From contig WTPW01002454.1 of NCBI GenBank assembly GCA_009809945.1, forward strand, positions 1 through 64,000: a DNA stretch of 64,000 nucleotides, given 5' to 3'. A model generated the notes under the pieces. That model ran no database searches. It saw only the letters and a program-made list of their open reading frames with translations, and had not been told where the DNA came from. A program made the translations under genes and the position numbers. This DNA is from Gigaspora margarita (Eukaryota > Glomeromycota > Glomeromycetes > Diversisporales > Gigasporaceae). Numbering within the stretch: position 1 is the first letter of the stretch; each line of letters opens with the position of its first letter. Positions 12,554 to 24,311 of this stretch are shown piece by piece.

Positions 12554-13235
12554 NNNNNNNNNNNNNNNNNNNNNNNNNNNNNNNNNNNNNNNNNNNNNNN
12601 NNNNNNNNNNNNNNNNNNNNNNNNNNNNNNNNNNNNNNNNNNNNNNNNNNNNNNNNNNNNNNNNNNNNNNNNNNNNNNNNNNNNNNNNNNNNNNNNNNNN
12701 NNNNNNNNNNNNNNNNNNNNNNNNNNNNNNNNNNNNNNNNNNNNNNNNNNNNNNNNNNNNNNNNNNNNNNNNNNNNNNNNNNNNNNNNNNNNNNNNNNNN
12801 NNNNNNNNNNNNNNNNNNNNNNNNNNNNNNNNNNNNNNNNNNNNNNNNNNNNNNNNNNNNNNNNNNNNNNNNNNNNNNNNNNNNNNNNNNNNNNNNNNNN
12901 NNNNNNNNNNNNNNNNNNNNNNNNNNNNNNNNNNNNNNNNNNNNNNNNNNNNNNNNNNNNNNNNNNNNNNNNNNNNNNNNNNNNNNNNNNNNNNNNNNNN
13001 NNNNNNNNNNNNNNNNNNNNNNNNNNNNNNNNNNNNNNNNNNNNNNNNNNNNNNNNNNNNNNNNNNNNNNNNNNNNNNNNNNNNNNNNNNNNNNNNNNNN
13101 NNNNNNNNNNNNNNNNNNNNNNNNNNNNNNNNNNNNNNNNNNNNNNNNNNNNNNNNNNNNNNNNNNNNNNNNNNNNNNNNNNNNNNNNNNNNNNNNNNNN
13201 NNNNNNNNNNNNNNNNNNNNNNNNNNNNNNNNNNN
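12554..13235. other. assembly gap (682 N)
   Basis: Unsequenced. It lies inside the Mutator-like element, between a palindrome and an A-rich low-complexity tract. Confidence 1.
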
Positions 13236-13331
13236 CAAAAAAAAATAAAATAAATAATTTAAAAAAAAAAAATAAAAAATATAAAAAATAAATTATGAAT
13301 TACAAAAAAAAAAAAATAAAAAAATAATAAA

Positions 13332-13635
13332 CCTACTTGGCTGTTCTCTCATACATGCTTATTTCAGTTTATGATAAACTGATTCAAGAATCGAATCAAT
13401 ACTTTTTACATTAATTTTTGACTAATTAGAACTTGAAAATTATTTTGTGGAATAGCGCACAAGGGTGTAATTTCGAATTTTGGTTTGAATTAAACTTAAT
13501 TAGACCAAAATTCGAAATTACACCCTTGTTCCAAGTTCCTATTAGTTGAAAATTAATATAAAAAAGTATTGATTTGATTCTTGAATCATTTCATCATAAA
13601 CTGAAATAAGCATGTATGAGAGAACAACCAAGTAG
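13332..13635. repeat. large palindrome, arms about 145 bp
   Basis: CCTACTTGGCTGTTCTCTCA at 13332 is answered by the complementary TGAGAGAACAACCAAGTAG ending at 13635. Complementarity holds almost to the centre near 13490, where GGGTGTAATTTCGAATTTTG meets its complement. The two arms differ by a few substitutions and one short insertion (GTGGAATAGCGCA side). This is a MITE-like foldback with no coding content. Confidence 0.85.
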
Positions 13636-15239
13636 ATATATGATTTATTTTTTTTCTTGCTTTTTTTTATTTTTTTTTTTAATTCGTTTTTTTTATTTTA
13701 TTTAAATTATTTCTATTTTATTATTTTTTTAATCCCACATTATTTTATATTAATTCCGCAATACTCCAACCCTTCTAGCTCTTACACTAATCCCACACTA
13801 CCCTAACCCTAACCTATCTAGCTTATTTTATTTATTTTAAATTATTTTATTTATAAAATTATTTTTTATTATAACCCATTTTTTTAAATTAATTTCGCAT
13901 TACCTTAACCCTTCTAGCTATTACACTATTCCCATACTACTCTAACCCTAACCTAACTAACTCTTATACAAACCCTGCGCTATTCTAACCTTAACCCTCT
14001 AGCTACAATCAAACCCATCTATGTCACCAGGTACTACAAATACGAGTCAAGACTAGTATAACATTAATATACAATGACTTTAAGCAAAGATGATGACTCC
14101 AAAATATAGCACTAGTACGTTCTTTACAATTTAACAAAAAAAAATTTGTCAAAGTTAACTTTTCGATTAACACAACCCGAAAAAAAACTATATTATTGCT
14201 TACCTCAACTCTAACCGTCAATTAATTTGTAAATCTGTTTTAACAGCACAAAGTGTCAGCTGAATCTGTACTGCCATACAGTATTAGACGAAAACACCAA
14301 CGTACAATATTTTCAAACTCCAAGTGATAGCATAAGCATACGACGACGACACCAACTACGACGAAAAAAAATCTACAACGAAAAAAAATTAAAAAAGAAA
14401 ATATAAACAAAAAAAAGCTATATATGTACTGTTATGATCTGTGTAACTGGGGAGGGTCAATCTTGATCATAGATCAGATTTTTATGTGACCCAAAAAATC
14501 TCACCTATATTCTGTATCTGTTGTAATGCATGATTGGATTGACAATGTTTGGGCTAAGCGTAATCCATTAGAAAATCTACAATCTCTTCTCATTTTGGAT
14601 GCCTTTAAAGGTCACTTGGTAGACTCTATTAAGTATCGATTCAGTGAAAAAAATACCTATCTTGTAGTTATTCCACATGGAATAACTAGTAAATTACAGC
14701 CTCTTGATATTGCAATTAACAAAAGCTTCAAGATCAGATATAATAAAAATTTAAACATTTTTTATTTAATATTTTTGCAGAATAACAGCCTTGCACGTTA
14801 TATAAATTAAGTGCATTAATAAAACTTGAAACCTATCTAGATGTGTTGCCACTATAATGAATGGATGATCAATGCAATTCATCAATTAACACCTTCTGGA
14901 TATATCAAAAAACCATCATACGCCACGTTAGCTCTATGGGTAAAAGAATTAAAGGATGAAATTAGCCCTTATTTAATTCGAAGTACATTTAAATGCTGTG
15001 GTATTTCAGTAGAAATGGACAGGTCAGAAGATGATTTGGTTTTTGATTATGAATTGTTGGACAAGGTGAATACAAATAATGAACCTTTGGCAGAAGTATT
15101 GAATCTTGATAATATTGATGGGACAAATATGAAGAAGTCGAGTTTGATAATATTTGGAAATAATATTAGAATTCGATTTTTGTTCCATTTCTCTGAAGTA
15201 GAGTCCATGACAGAAATTGCCAAAAGCAAGTTAAATATA

Positions 15240-15965
15240 TTCTTGCAAAGTGCTAAAAAAGTCTGGGGTTGCTTGCAAAGTGTGAAAAGTCTAGATTATT
15301 TTCTCGCAAAGTGCTAAAATAAAATAAATTATAAAAAAATAAAAAAAACAAAAAGAACAAAAAATATCAAACAAAAAAAAAATGAAGCACTAACCAAATC
15401 TTTATTTCTCTAAAAAAGCATTCTTCCAAATTTAAAAATTGATGGTGAAATCAGTTGTGTGTTCTTGCAAAGTGCCAGAAGGCTGAGTTGGCTTGTGCTA
15501 CGTTTTGAAAAGTTGTTAGATATCTTGCAAAGTGCCAAAAGTTAGGCTTTGTATTGTTTGAAGAAATAAAATAAAAAAAATTAAAAAATAATAAATAAAA
15601 GAAAAACAATGAAAAAACTAAATAAAACTAAATAAAACAAAATGAACCCAAAAAAAAAAACAAACTGAAAACAAAAAAACAATGTAAAATTGATAGAAGA
15701 TCTAAATTATAAACAAAAAAAAATAAACAAAGATCTAATCTGATCTTTACTATGATCATTGAAACATTTTAAAACATTTCAAAAATATTAGTCAAACATG
15801 GCCTTGGTATGATTCAGACTACAGATCTACTGATCCAGCTTGGTTTTCCAGTTCTAAAATATTTTGAAAGTATTCAAAATATTTCAAAAATATTAGTCTA
15901 AAATATTTTGAAATATATTTTACTTATTCTGTGGTGCATGAAATATTTTGCACCTATAAATTTTC
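15240..15965. repeat. low-complexity repeat with CTTGCAAAGTGC units
   Basis: Spaced units of TCTTGCAAAGTGCCARAAG among A-rich runs, followed by AAAATATTTTGAAA-type units and GATCTAATCTGATC. The same ingredients occur in reverse orientation at 52330-53418 and beyond the hAT element at 60592-60690, so this is one dispersed repeat family. No gene is seen between 15320 and 16420. Confidence 0.6.
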
Positions 15966-16424
15966 TGATGGATTGTAATATGTAAAGTTAAATAGTAGTC
16001 ACAAAAAATGCCTAGACTATGATATCATTAAAGTTTGTTAATTGTTATACATCGATCCCAATAATTACGATTATAATTGATTTATAGATAATAACAATTT
16101 ATATTAAAAATGATATATATCAATTATAGATATATATCAATTTTTTAATTTATTAATTAATATATATCACTATTTTTTAATTGATATAAAACGATTAACT
16201 ATTATATATCAATCAATATCTGTTTAAAAAATTTTCTAATGTAAAGCCAAAAATAACCTTTACTTAGTACAAAAAAACTTTTATAAGAGTAGAAACATTT
16301 ATTAGATGATTTCTAATTCTTAAAAGGGTACCCTCCTCCTTCTATCTGATACTAAACTAGAGTTAGAACCTAGTCAATTTTTGAATCCAAATATAAGTAG
16401 AATTAAAAATAAAAAATCTGTATT

Positions 16425-16880
16425 AATTTGTTTAAATCCAGATATAAATATATCTGAATTAATCCAGATATATATTTCTATTCAAATAGAAATATATATC
16501 TGGATAGGACCCCGAAATATACATAGATAGGTCAGGTATGAGTTTGCTTATTTTTGAGGTTTTTTATACAGATCATTTCTATTTATAGTAATTTTTTTGC
16601 TTATTTTTGAAGTTTTTTCTGCAGATCTTTCCTTTTTTAGTAACCCTATAATTAACCTGACCTATCTATGTATATTTCGGGGTCCTATCTGGATATATAT
16701 TTCTATTCAGATATAAATATATATCTGGATCAAAGTGTATATCTGGATAGAAATATATATCCAGATATGTATTTCTATTCAGATATGTATTTCTATCCAG
16801 ATAGAAAAATTAATCCAGATCGAAGTATATATCCAGATAGAAATATATATCCAGATAGAAATATATAGCCAGAAATATTT
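16425..16880. repeat. 18-bp minisatellite, ATATCCAGATAGAAATAT type
   Basis: Tandem and inverted copies of a unit close to TATATATCCAGATAGAAA. Its multiple of three gives a spurious repetitive frame reading YPDRNI over and over. A 181-bp MITE is inserted in the array at 16506-16686. A related 21-bp array is at 22250-22400. Confidence 0.75.
16506..16686. mobile_element. MITE (181 bp), AGGACCCC family, with perfect TSD
   Basis: Perfect 32-bp terminal inverted repeats starting AGGACCCCGAAATATACATA (16506-16537 and 16655-16686). It is flanked by a perfect 8-bp duplication ATCTGGAT (16498-16505 and 16687-16694) taken from the minisatellite it entered. Identical arms and duplications suggest a recent insertion. 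Confidence 0.9.
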
Positions 16881-16889
16881 TTATTTAGA

Positions 16890-17570
16890 TTATTTAATAA
16901 TGTTGGCACTTTTAATATTTTGATTGGTCATATTCAAAAAATTTGAAAAAACTTATTATCTGTCAAAATTTGGTCAATTATTACTACATTTTTAAATCAG
17001 AGGGATGGATTGCCTCATTATTACTTTATTTCTATTTACTATTCATTACTTAATTCTACAATCATCCCAATTATTATTATTAGTGTAATATTACTTCATT
17101 AATACTTCATAACTTGCCAAATCTATACTTGTAAATTAACTAAACTAAAATTTAGATCCAATTTTAATTGTGAATGCAATAAATATATAATAAAATTAGT
17201 AAATTGTTATATCAACAAACTAAGTTAATATGAATAATATGAATAAAACAAGTATATACTGAATAGATGATTAATAACCATTATTTATCTTTATATTAAA
17301 TGTGTGGATCTATATAGTAAAGATCTAATCTAACTTCTAATACAATTTTAAAATTGGGCTAATACATCATTTTCTGTTGACCTACTAAAAAGAAAGGGGA
17401 ATAAATTTCTATTATTTAATTTAATAATAATTACAATGCAGTATATTTACCAATATGTGATATCAAATACTAAATTCTTGTGATTCATAATTATTAATTG
17501 TATTAAACCCACCTATAGCATATCAATGCGGCACCTACTAAAATTAATATAAATCATTATTAATTTAAGA
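16890..17570. other. no gene seen
   Basis: AT-rich sequence without recognisable features. Confidence 0.4.
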
Positions 17571-17577
17571 GTTTTAC

Positions 17578-17922
17578 TAAAACACACCTATGGTGTTTTA
17601 CATTATATTACACAAAACTATTAGAATAGCCAATCAAAATTTAAAATTAGGTGTAACATAAATTTTCATTATTTTTGTTTATTTTTTAAAAAAGTATTTA
17701 TATCTCAAAATTTTGCTTATGAAACCAATTTTGGAGCTCTAATAAAAAATTTTTTGCTAAATTTTGTATATAATAATGCCTCAATAAATTCTTAGACCTT
17801 ACCCTAACCCTAAAGTAATCAAAATTTATTTTTGTTTTATAAAAATTTATTTTTTTGTTTTGTTACATGGGATTTGCAAATCTAATTTATCTATAGTAGT
17901 AAAATACCATAAGTGTGTTTTA
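17578..17922. mobile_element. MITE, TAAAATGCAC family, copy 2
   Basis: Starts TAAAACACACCTATGGTGTT and closes with the complementary TACCATAAGTGTGTTTTATA. It shares the whole interior with the copy at 11668-11994, including CCCTAACCCTAAAGTAATC. Confidence 0.75.
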
Positions 17923-18059
17923 TAATAATTGTAATTTAAAGTTACTTTATGAATATACTAGTAAAATTTTAAAAATTCACTATTCAACATGGTGAATTTT
18001 TTAAATTTTACTAGTATGCTAAATAATAAATATAATAAAACCTGATAAATCTATTGATT

Positions 18060-18610
18060 TCTGTATATGTCCGAAAATAAGCTACTTTTTTTGGTCAATT
18101 TTGAACACAAAAAATCCGGGGTAGCTTATTTTTAAATAAAATCAATTTTTGGTCAATCACCAATAGTTGTTATATAGTAAAGTTAAATTCTATTATGTTA
18201 ATCTGTTATTACTGCTTAAGTAAACATATTTGGAAGACTAAACTAAACCTATCCTGAAAGTTTTATCAGAATAGGAATACTTTTTATTATTTGACTTTTA
18301 ATTTTTACGTTCAATGAATATATTTTGCTAATAAAATTTTAATCTCTTTATTGAATATAAAAATTAAAATCAAATTAATAAAAAGTTTATCAATTTCGTT
18401 GTAAATTTGAATGTAGATGTATTTTGATCCTCTGAATAAGTTTACTTAAGCGATCTTAATCAATTTGCTTAGTAAAATTTGAACTTTACTATGTAGCAAC
18501 TTTCATCAATCGTGGGGTAGCTTATTTTCAGGCCAAAACATTTTTACATTTCTTAACCAAAGAGGGGGTAGCTTATTTTCAGAGGTACTTATTTTTAGTA
18601 ATATACAGTA
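18060..18610. mobile_element. MITE, ATAAGC-end family, copy 1
   Basis: Left end CTGTATATGTCCGAAAATAA then GCTAC. The right end, complemented, reads ACTGTATATTACTAAAAATA, with a second inner AAAATAAGCTACCCC. A related element is at 23951-24265. Terminal style is Tc1/mariner with TA targets. No transposase inside. Confidence 0.65.
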
Positions 18611-18831
18611 CTCTCTAAAGTTATTATCTAAACATGCAAATTATATTACATCTATTGAATTTAACTTGATCAATAGTATCAAAGTTGAATATACTATATG
18701 AACATTAACCAAATTTAAAATCAAGTTATGCAAGGCTATCACATTTGTTATAGTTTCTAAAGATCGACCTACAACTATTATAGTAGAAAAAACAAAATTC
18801 ACAGGATCTAATCAATAACAATCATCATTTT

Positions 18832-21748
18832 TTATGCTATGCTACTCAGATCTTTATTAAAGGCACAAAAAAAAAATAGAACAAAACTATTATCCTCTAA
18901 GAATATAAATTTCTTTTTTAAAAACAGCATCTTATTGACTAAATTTGGTACAAGGTGAGTCCTTCTTGCTGATATATAAACACCTGTATCAGAAAATAAA
19001 CACTCAGAGAGGGCGAAGTTGCATAGATAGATAAATATTTGCAAGTAATCTAACAAAGCAAGAAAAAACTTGTAAGTTTTTCCCTCTATATTAAAGAATC
19101 TTGACTCTTATAAGCAACTTGTCTTTCAAATATCATGTCAACTCATTTTCAACAACAGCTTGTGAAATAGGTATAGTAAGTGAACCCATAATTCAGCACT
19201 TAAAGAATCATATTCTTCCTTTTCGATAGTAATAACAGCCCCTATATTATTATTATTTTGATTAGACTGAGCCTCTAATGCTAGCAATTCTTATGAAGTT
19301 GTGTCAGTATTTTTACATTCATTATTAGTAGCAAATAGGAGTAATTTTAATACTCATAGATCCAACATAGATGCTTTTAATCCTGCTTTATCAGGGATGC
19401 CCTATAATTCATCAAAAGATAAGTAAATCATAGCACGCACTTTTTCTAAAAGTTCTTTACAGCTCATAGGAGGTAAATACTTTATAGTATTTGTATCTTC
19501 TAATTCAATAGTACATTTTGCTTTATGTTTTAACGATACAATTAGTTTTATTTTATTTAAGACACAATATGTAATATATTTATATATACAAAAATATTTT
19601 AGGAGGACAATTAAAGCTAGGTTTGTTAGGGTTAGTTTTTTTGATGCAGTTAAGGTTAGCAGGCTACATAGATATCAAGAATGGAACTTATGCAATATGT
19701 AGATCAATATATAAACAGACCTGGCTTTAACTGATCCCTATTTTAGATACCACATCTCTCATACTTGCTACATTTGTGATCTTGATCTTGACCTTGTCTA
19801 TATACACTTCTATGTACAAACTCTATTGTTTCATATTTTTAGCTAATAGTATATTACCTTCATCTCTACTACTAACACTTTTATAATTATCTGAACTTTC
19901 TGATGAGGATCCATAAATCAAAGCTATCCAATTTTTGACAGATTCATCATTTTCAATCAATGGAGAATATTTATTCTGTAACACATGGATATATGGATAT
20001 ATAAGGTTCATAGTATGATATTCAAGCCAGAAAATGTCTTGTTATTTTTTCAAAAGGCTTTAAAATATTAACTACTTCCTCTAAGAATCTTATTACATAT
20101 TATATTAAAAATAAAAATTAAATAATAAAAAAAAAAGAAATAACTGCAGTACAGGTATAAAAATATTATGAAATACTAATATTATAAAGATAAAATTCAA
20201 TACTTTTTTTCATTTGAAGTTAAACACAATTGGTCTAGTTTTTCTCTATCCTTTCTTGACATTGCATTTGGCTTGTACTGTAGTAATGTAGCTAGTGAAT
20301 GCATTATTGGATGCAATTCTAATATCTTTTTCAGGCTAAATAAGCTGAGTTCTAGCAAATCTTACACTTAGTTAATATTTTAAAAGAACTAGTTGACTCA
20401 TTATTTTGAGATCTTACTAGCATTTTATGTGTTTGCATTTCTATTGTGCTCACATTTCCTGTTGTGCCTATGTTTTCGTTGTGACTGCATTTCTTGTTGT
20501 GTCTGCATTTCTTGTAATCTTTGTGCTTGCTTTGGTTGGCAAAAAAATGCTTAAAGGCTTTTAAGGCATTAGTGAACATGGCTACTTGCTTCAATTCTTC
20601 TTTCACAGAAATTTGAAGGGTGTGTGCGGCACACAGTTGTCGACAAACTTCTCCAATAAATTGTTTTTCAATAATTTGATCCCTTTTACCATATTCAATC
20701 TGTTATTAGTAACAATTATACACACTTTATTATCTAAATTTCATTCATTAATGGTATTAAAAAGCTCTTCACTGATGTTTATGTTAGTATGTGAGTAGGG
20801 CATGTGACAATATGATAACAGTGCTTCTCTAAATTCAAAATTAGAAGTAAGTCATGTTGTAGTAATTCCAATATAACTGTGATTACTTTTTGCAGTCCAC
20901 AAATTTGTCATTAAATGAACAATAGCAGTGTTAGTTAATATTTCTTGAAGTTGATTTATTCCTTTAGAATATGCTTCTGAAATATATTTCTTGATGGTAT
21001 TTGCACACAGAATTCTATATTGTAGTTAAAATTCTAAAAGTAATTACCAGAAAGATAAATCTTGTAATATATACAAAGGTTGTACATCACATATAATGAA
21101 TTCTACAGGATTTAGTAAGTTCATTCTGTTGTTTATTTGAAAGTGTAGGCAAATGGGTAATATTATTTGTGATCTGGTTTACTTTTACTATTGGCTATAA
21201 ATAATCATACATTAGAATTATTTTAGTAGATGCTTAAAAATCCCCAACTATTTGATTAAATTACTTACTTCTTGAGATAAATCAATGTGCTCTTTATAGT
21301 TACCTGTAGTAATGTCATACTTGTCATACTTATCACAAAGTTGATGCATTAAATGTCCTGTACTTCTATTTGATTTGGTGTATGGATATATTCATGTGCG
21401 GGTTCCTTCATATTCTTTAACACAAATTTTACAGTATCTAATTGGACATTTTTCTTGTCATCTTCAAAAAAAAATATGTATATAAGTAGTGTTGGCCCTT
21501 TGATTTTTTACTAGAGTAGGTATAGAGCTTGACAGTTACTCTGCTAGTTGTTTGTTCTTTTTTTCAATTATTTTTTAAAGAACCTGTAGTCTTAAAAAGG
21601 TTATCATTAGCTCTGTTATTAGTTTTATCATTTATTTATTATTTATTTCATTAGTTAAAATAGAACTAAAAACAGAGCTTTCTGGAGGTGTCCAAGAAAC
21701 AACTTCTTTGGTTGAAGGTGTTGGTGATATTGACCATTAAGAAGACAT
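18832..21748 (-). pseudogene. hAT transposase, broken
   Basis: Read on the minus strand. A candidate ATG lies at 21748, followed almost at once by a stop (MSS*WSISPTPSTKE). A BED-type zinc finger is readable around 21340-21470 (YCKICVKEYEGTRT, later TGHLMHQLCDKYG). The central part gives FPSRNTIKK-like and NHSYIGITTTLTSNFEFREA (20820-21000), then VCIIVTNNRLNMVKGIKLL and HTLQISVKEELKQVAMF (20560-20790). A His/Lys/Cys-rich tandem insert sits at 20430-20560. Then NLIYPYIHVLQNKYSPLIE (19820-20010) and the C-terminal hAT dimerisation region with CLFSDTGVYISARRTHLVP (18890-19010). Many stops and frameshifts separate these pieces. No convincing terminal inverted repeats were found for this copy. Confidence 0.75.
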
Positions 21749-22249
21749 TGTTTTTAATAGTTGCATGAAGTATAATAGAATCTATTTATAGATTGTTTAA
21801 TTTTGTCATATATTATGTAATTAAATATTGATATGTGAAGTTTAGTTAATATCTGAAATAGCATATTATATTTGGATTGCATACCCTATGAAAAGGGGAT
21901 AGCTAAAGCCATCTACCTGTGATTTTTTGAAATTTTAGTTAAAATTAGAGTCAGAGCCTGTTTAGCATTAGGGTCAGAGTTAGAGTTAGAAGAGACATAT
22001 AGATAAAATTATCTTTGTTTTATTTCCTTTACTAAACTAAAACTTGTGGGTTTTGGCACGAGTAATTACATTTAAAGTAACATAATTAAATGTACTACCC
22101 AATGCATGTGTCAATACTATAAAATGTAATATCCATGCCATTCTGTCATGTTTTAATTTGTGGTTTATGCCTTTATGTGCTACATGATGCAAGCATATCC
22201 AGACAACCCCGTGCTGATCTGTACCAATACCCAGACCACTATTCTTATA

Positions 22250-22400
22250 GTGATATTATATCCAGATTGCATATTAATTTCAGATTGCATATTATATCTG
22301 GATTGCATATTATATCTGGATTGCATATTATATCCTGATTGCATATTATATCTGGATTATATATATTATCCAGATTATATATTATATTTGGATTATATTA
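22250..22400. repeat. 21-bp minisatellite
   Basis: Six or so copies of TTGCATATTATATCTGGA and its variants. It resembles the TATCTGGAT unit at 16425-16880. Confidence 0.7.
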
Positions 22401-23053
22401 TATTTGGGTATATTTGGTTCAAAAAACTGAATACTGATTTGTTTAAAATTTAGATTAATTCAGATATAATTATAAATCTGAATTTATCTATTACCTCTAT
22501 ACTAAACTAGTCAATCAAATTCAAGCAAATAATATATACAGACCAGACCCAAACCAGACTTTAATAAAGTCTGAGTTTGGTTTAAATTTGGTTCAAAGTC
22601 TGCAGACTGGTCTAAATCAAAATAGGTTTATTTGTATTTTTTGAAGCTGAACAAGTTTATTTAGTGCATGAAGTTAGAATTAATTAGTAAAATTTTGTGA
22701 ATCATAAGATTTTATAGAATTTTATTAATAAAATTCTATACAATCTTATAATTTACAAATTTTTGTTAATTAATTCTAACTTTATGCACTAAATAAACTT
22801 GTTTAGCATCCAAAAATATATCAAACAGAAGAATAATTTTTATTTTACTTAATTTTAGATATTATATATGCATAGTTTTTGATTTTTAATCAAAAAAGTC
22901 AAATTTAAGCAACTTTCCTCCAAATTTCAAGTAAAATAAAAATAATTCTATTGATTTAATGTATTTTTAGATGCTAAATAAGTTTACTTAGTGCACTAAA
23001 TTAGAATTAATTGGTACAATCTTGTGAATCATAAGATTTTATAGAATTTTATT

Positions 23054-23905
23054 AATTGATAATCCGTCTGTCAACTGGAGAGTGATGAAATGTGGCATGC
23101 TTCCATCTAAAATTTTTTTTCAAATTAAGTTAACGATATATGTCCACTAATTGAAAGTTGTAAAACTCGTTGAGGTGTATCTAATGGTGGTTAGATCATC
23201 CAAATTGGCCTGGTGGATAGCGAGATATCATCAAAAAATGATTGGCCGACTATATAAAATCCTGGGACAGAGATTACATATGAAAATCACTATAGGCGAA
23301 ATATGGTGTGCTTCTATCTAAAAGTTTTTCTTACTAAGTTAACAATATATGTCCACTAATTGAAAGTTGTAGAGCTCATTGAGACGCATCTAATGGTGGT
23401 TAGATCATTCAAATCAGCCCAGTGGATGGTGAGATATTGTCAAAAAACGATTGGCTGACTATATAAAATCTCTGTTTGTTTATATAGAGATTTTATATAG
23501 TCGGCCAATTGTTTTTGACAATATCTCGCCATCCACTGGGCCGATTTGAATGATCTAACCACCGTTAGATGCGTCTCAATGAGCTCTACAACTTTAAATT
23601 AGTGGACATGTGTCGTTAACTTAGTAAGAAAAAAAACTTTTAGATAGAAGCACACCACATTTTGCCTATAGTGATTTTCATATGTAATCTCTATCCCAGA
23701 ATTTTATATAGTCAGCCAATAGTTTTTTGACAATATCTTGCCATCCACTGGGCCGATTTGGATGATCTAACCACTATTAGATGCGCCTCAACGAGCTCTA
23801 CAACTTTCAATTAGTGGGCATATATCATTAACTTAATAAGAAAAAAATTTTAGATAGAAGCATGCCATATTTCATCACTCTCTAGTTGACAGGCGGATTA
23901 TCAAT
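23054..23905. mobile_element. foldback MITE, GATAATCCGYCTGTCAACT ends
   Basis: Ends TTGATAATCCGTCTGTCAAC and, complemented, TTGATAATCCGCCTGTCAAC. Each half contains the unit twice, so the element is an inverted pair of direct duplications. The arms meet at about 23475 (TATATAGAGATTTTATATAG). It is inserted in the TTATTAATAA centre of a satellite palindrome, with TTAA (or TA) repeated on both sides. It carries the shared module described in the findings. Confidence 0.75.
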
Positions 23906-23950
23906 TAATAAAATTCTATAAAATTTTATAATTCACAAAATTTTACTAAT

Positions 23951-24265
23951 TATCGTATATTCCTGAAAATAAGCAACCTTTTTTAGGCAAAAATTATATG
24001 AAAAACAGTGGTTGCTTATTTTCAAATTGTTAAATTTTTTGAAAAATTGAAAAATGTACTAATAAAAAGTTGTTTAAGCACTACCAAATATTTATTGTAG
24101 GTGTATTTTGATGCCCTGAACAAATTTATTTATAGCACTTTTGAGGTTTACTTAGTAAAATTTAGACTTATATATGTAGCAACTGCTAACAGTTTTTTTG
24201 AGATTTTTGAAAAAAACTAGGGAGTTGCTTATTTTAGAGTGTTGCTTATTTTTAAGAATATATGG
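23951..24265. mobile_element. MITE, ATAAGC-end family, copy 2
   Basis: Left CGTATATTCCTGAAAATAAG then CAACC; right, complemented, CCATATATTCTTAAAAATAA then GCAAC. It has an inner second copy of the end motif, as in the element at 18060-18610. It interrupts the satellite arm between ACTAATTA and AATTCTAAC. Confidence 0.7.
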
Positions 24266-24311
24266 AATTCTAACTTTATGCACTAAATAAACTTGTTTAG
24301 CTCAAAAAATA

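Larger units (their letters stand above)
10730..14521. mobile_element. Mutator-like element with long terminal inverted repeats, inserted in the pogo gene
   Basis: The insertion interrupts the pogo reading frame exactly between TGTGATGCA (10721-10729) and TGTAATGCA (14522-14530), a 9-bp target duplication with one mismatch. Nine bases is the Mutator/MULE signature. The ends read CAGAATGTAGGTGCGATTTT on the left and, complemented, CAGAATATAGGTGAGATTTT on the right. Similarity of the two arms continues inwards for at least 500 bp and probably about 750 bp (left to 11500, right from 13740), including telomere-like CCCTAA tracts. No transposase is visible, although the interior holds an unsequenced gap. 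It also carries a MITE and two large palindromes. Confidence 0.75.
9932..15317 (+). pseudogene. pogo/Tigger-like transposase, split and frameshifted
   Basis: Three pieces of one DDE transposase. First, 9932-10135 encodes an N-terminal helix-turn-helix (SWSVKEKF, then CFEIKPKQVRDWHDKKQELL after a frameshift). A further frameshift leads into a CENP-B-type DNA-binding domain at 10153-10380 (LLEENLVDWIEELHSMQ to INWLSQFLYHNNLS). Second, the first half of the DDE domain at 10440-10729 has NMDETPLAFDMPS with the first catalytic Asp; a TAG just before it (10442-10444) sits where Gln is expected. Third, 14522-14750 carries LLILDAFKGHL (second Asp) and GITSKLQPLDIAINKSFK (third Asp). The C-terminal part at 14841-15110 has PSYATLALWVKELKDEI and a GISVEMDRSEDDL motif. 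A 3.8-kb element has split the gene between codons VMH and DWID. It is non-functional. Confidence 0.85.
22640..24310. repeat. double-dyad satellite unit, interrupted by two MITEs
   Basis: The unit, about 325 bp, has two palindromes. One is centred on ATAGAATTTTATTAATAAAAT and the other on a TTTTTGATTTTTAATCAAAAAA-like centre. The edges carry TAAACTTGTTTAGCA and GTGCATAAAGTTAGAATT. Here about one and a half units are present. The first palindrome centre of the second unit was hit by the element at 23054-23905, and its right arm by the one at 23951-24265. A three-unit tandem array of the same satellite lies at 57720-58660. Confidence 0.75.

Noticed and set aside
11068-14221. Two similar short frames at 11068-11256 (+) and 14024-14221 (-) that look like paralogous proteins
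   Set aside because: They lie in the two arms of the same long inverted repeat, so their similarity comes from the element, not from coding selection.
16668-16923. Frame with repeated YPDRNI peptide
   Set aside because: The 18-bp minisatellite period is a multiple of three; the peptide is a by-product and the frame starts inside a MITE.
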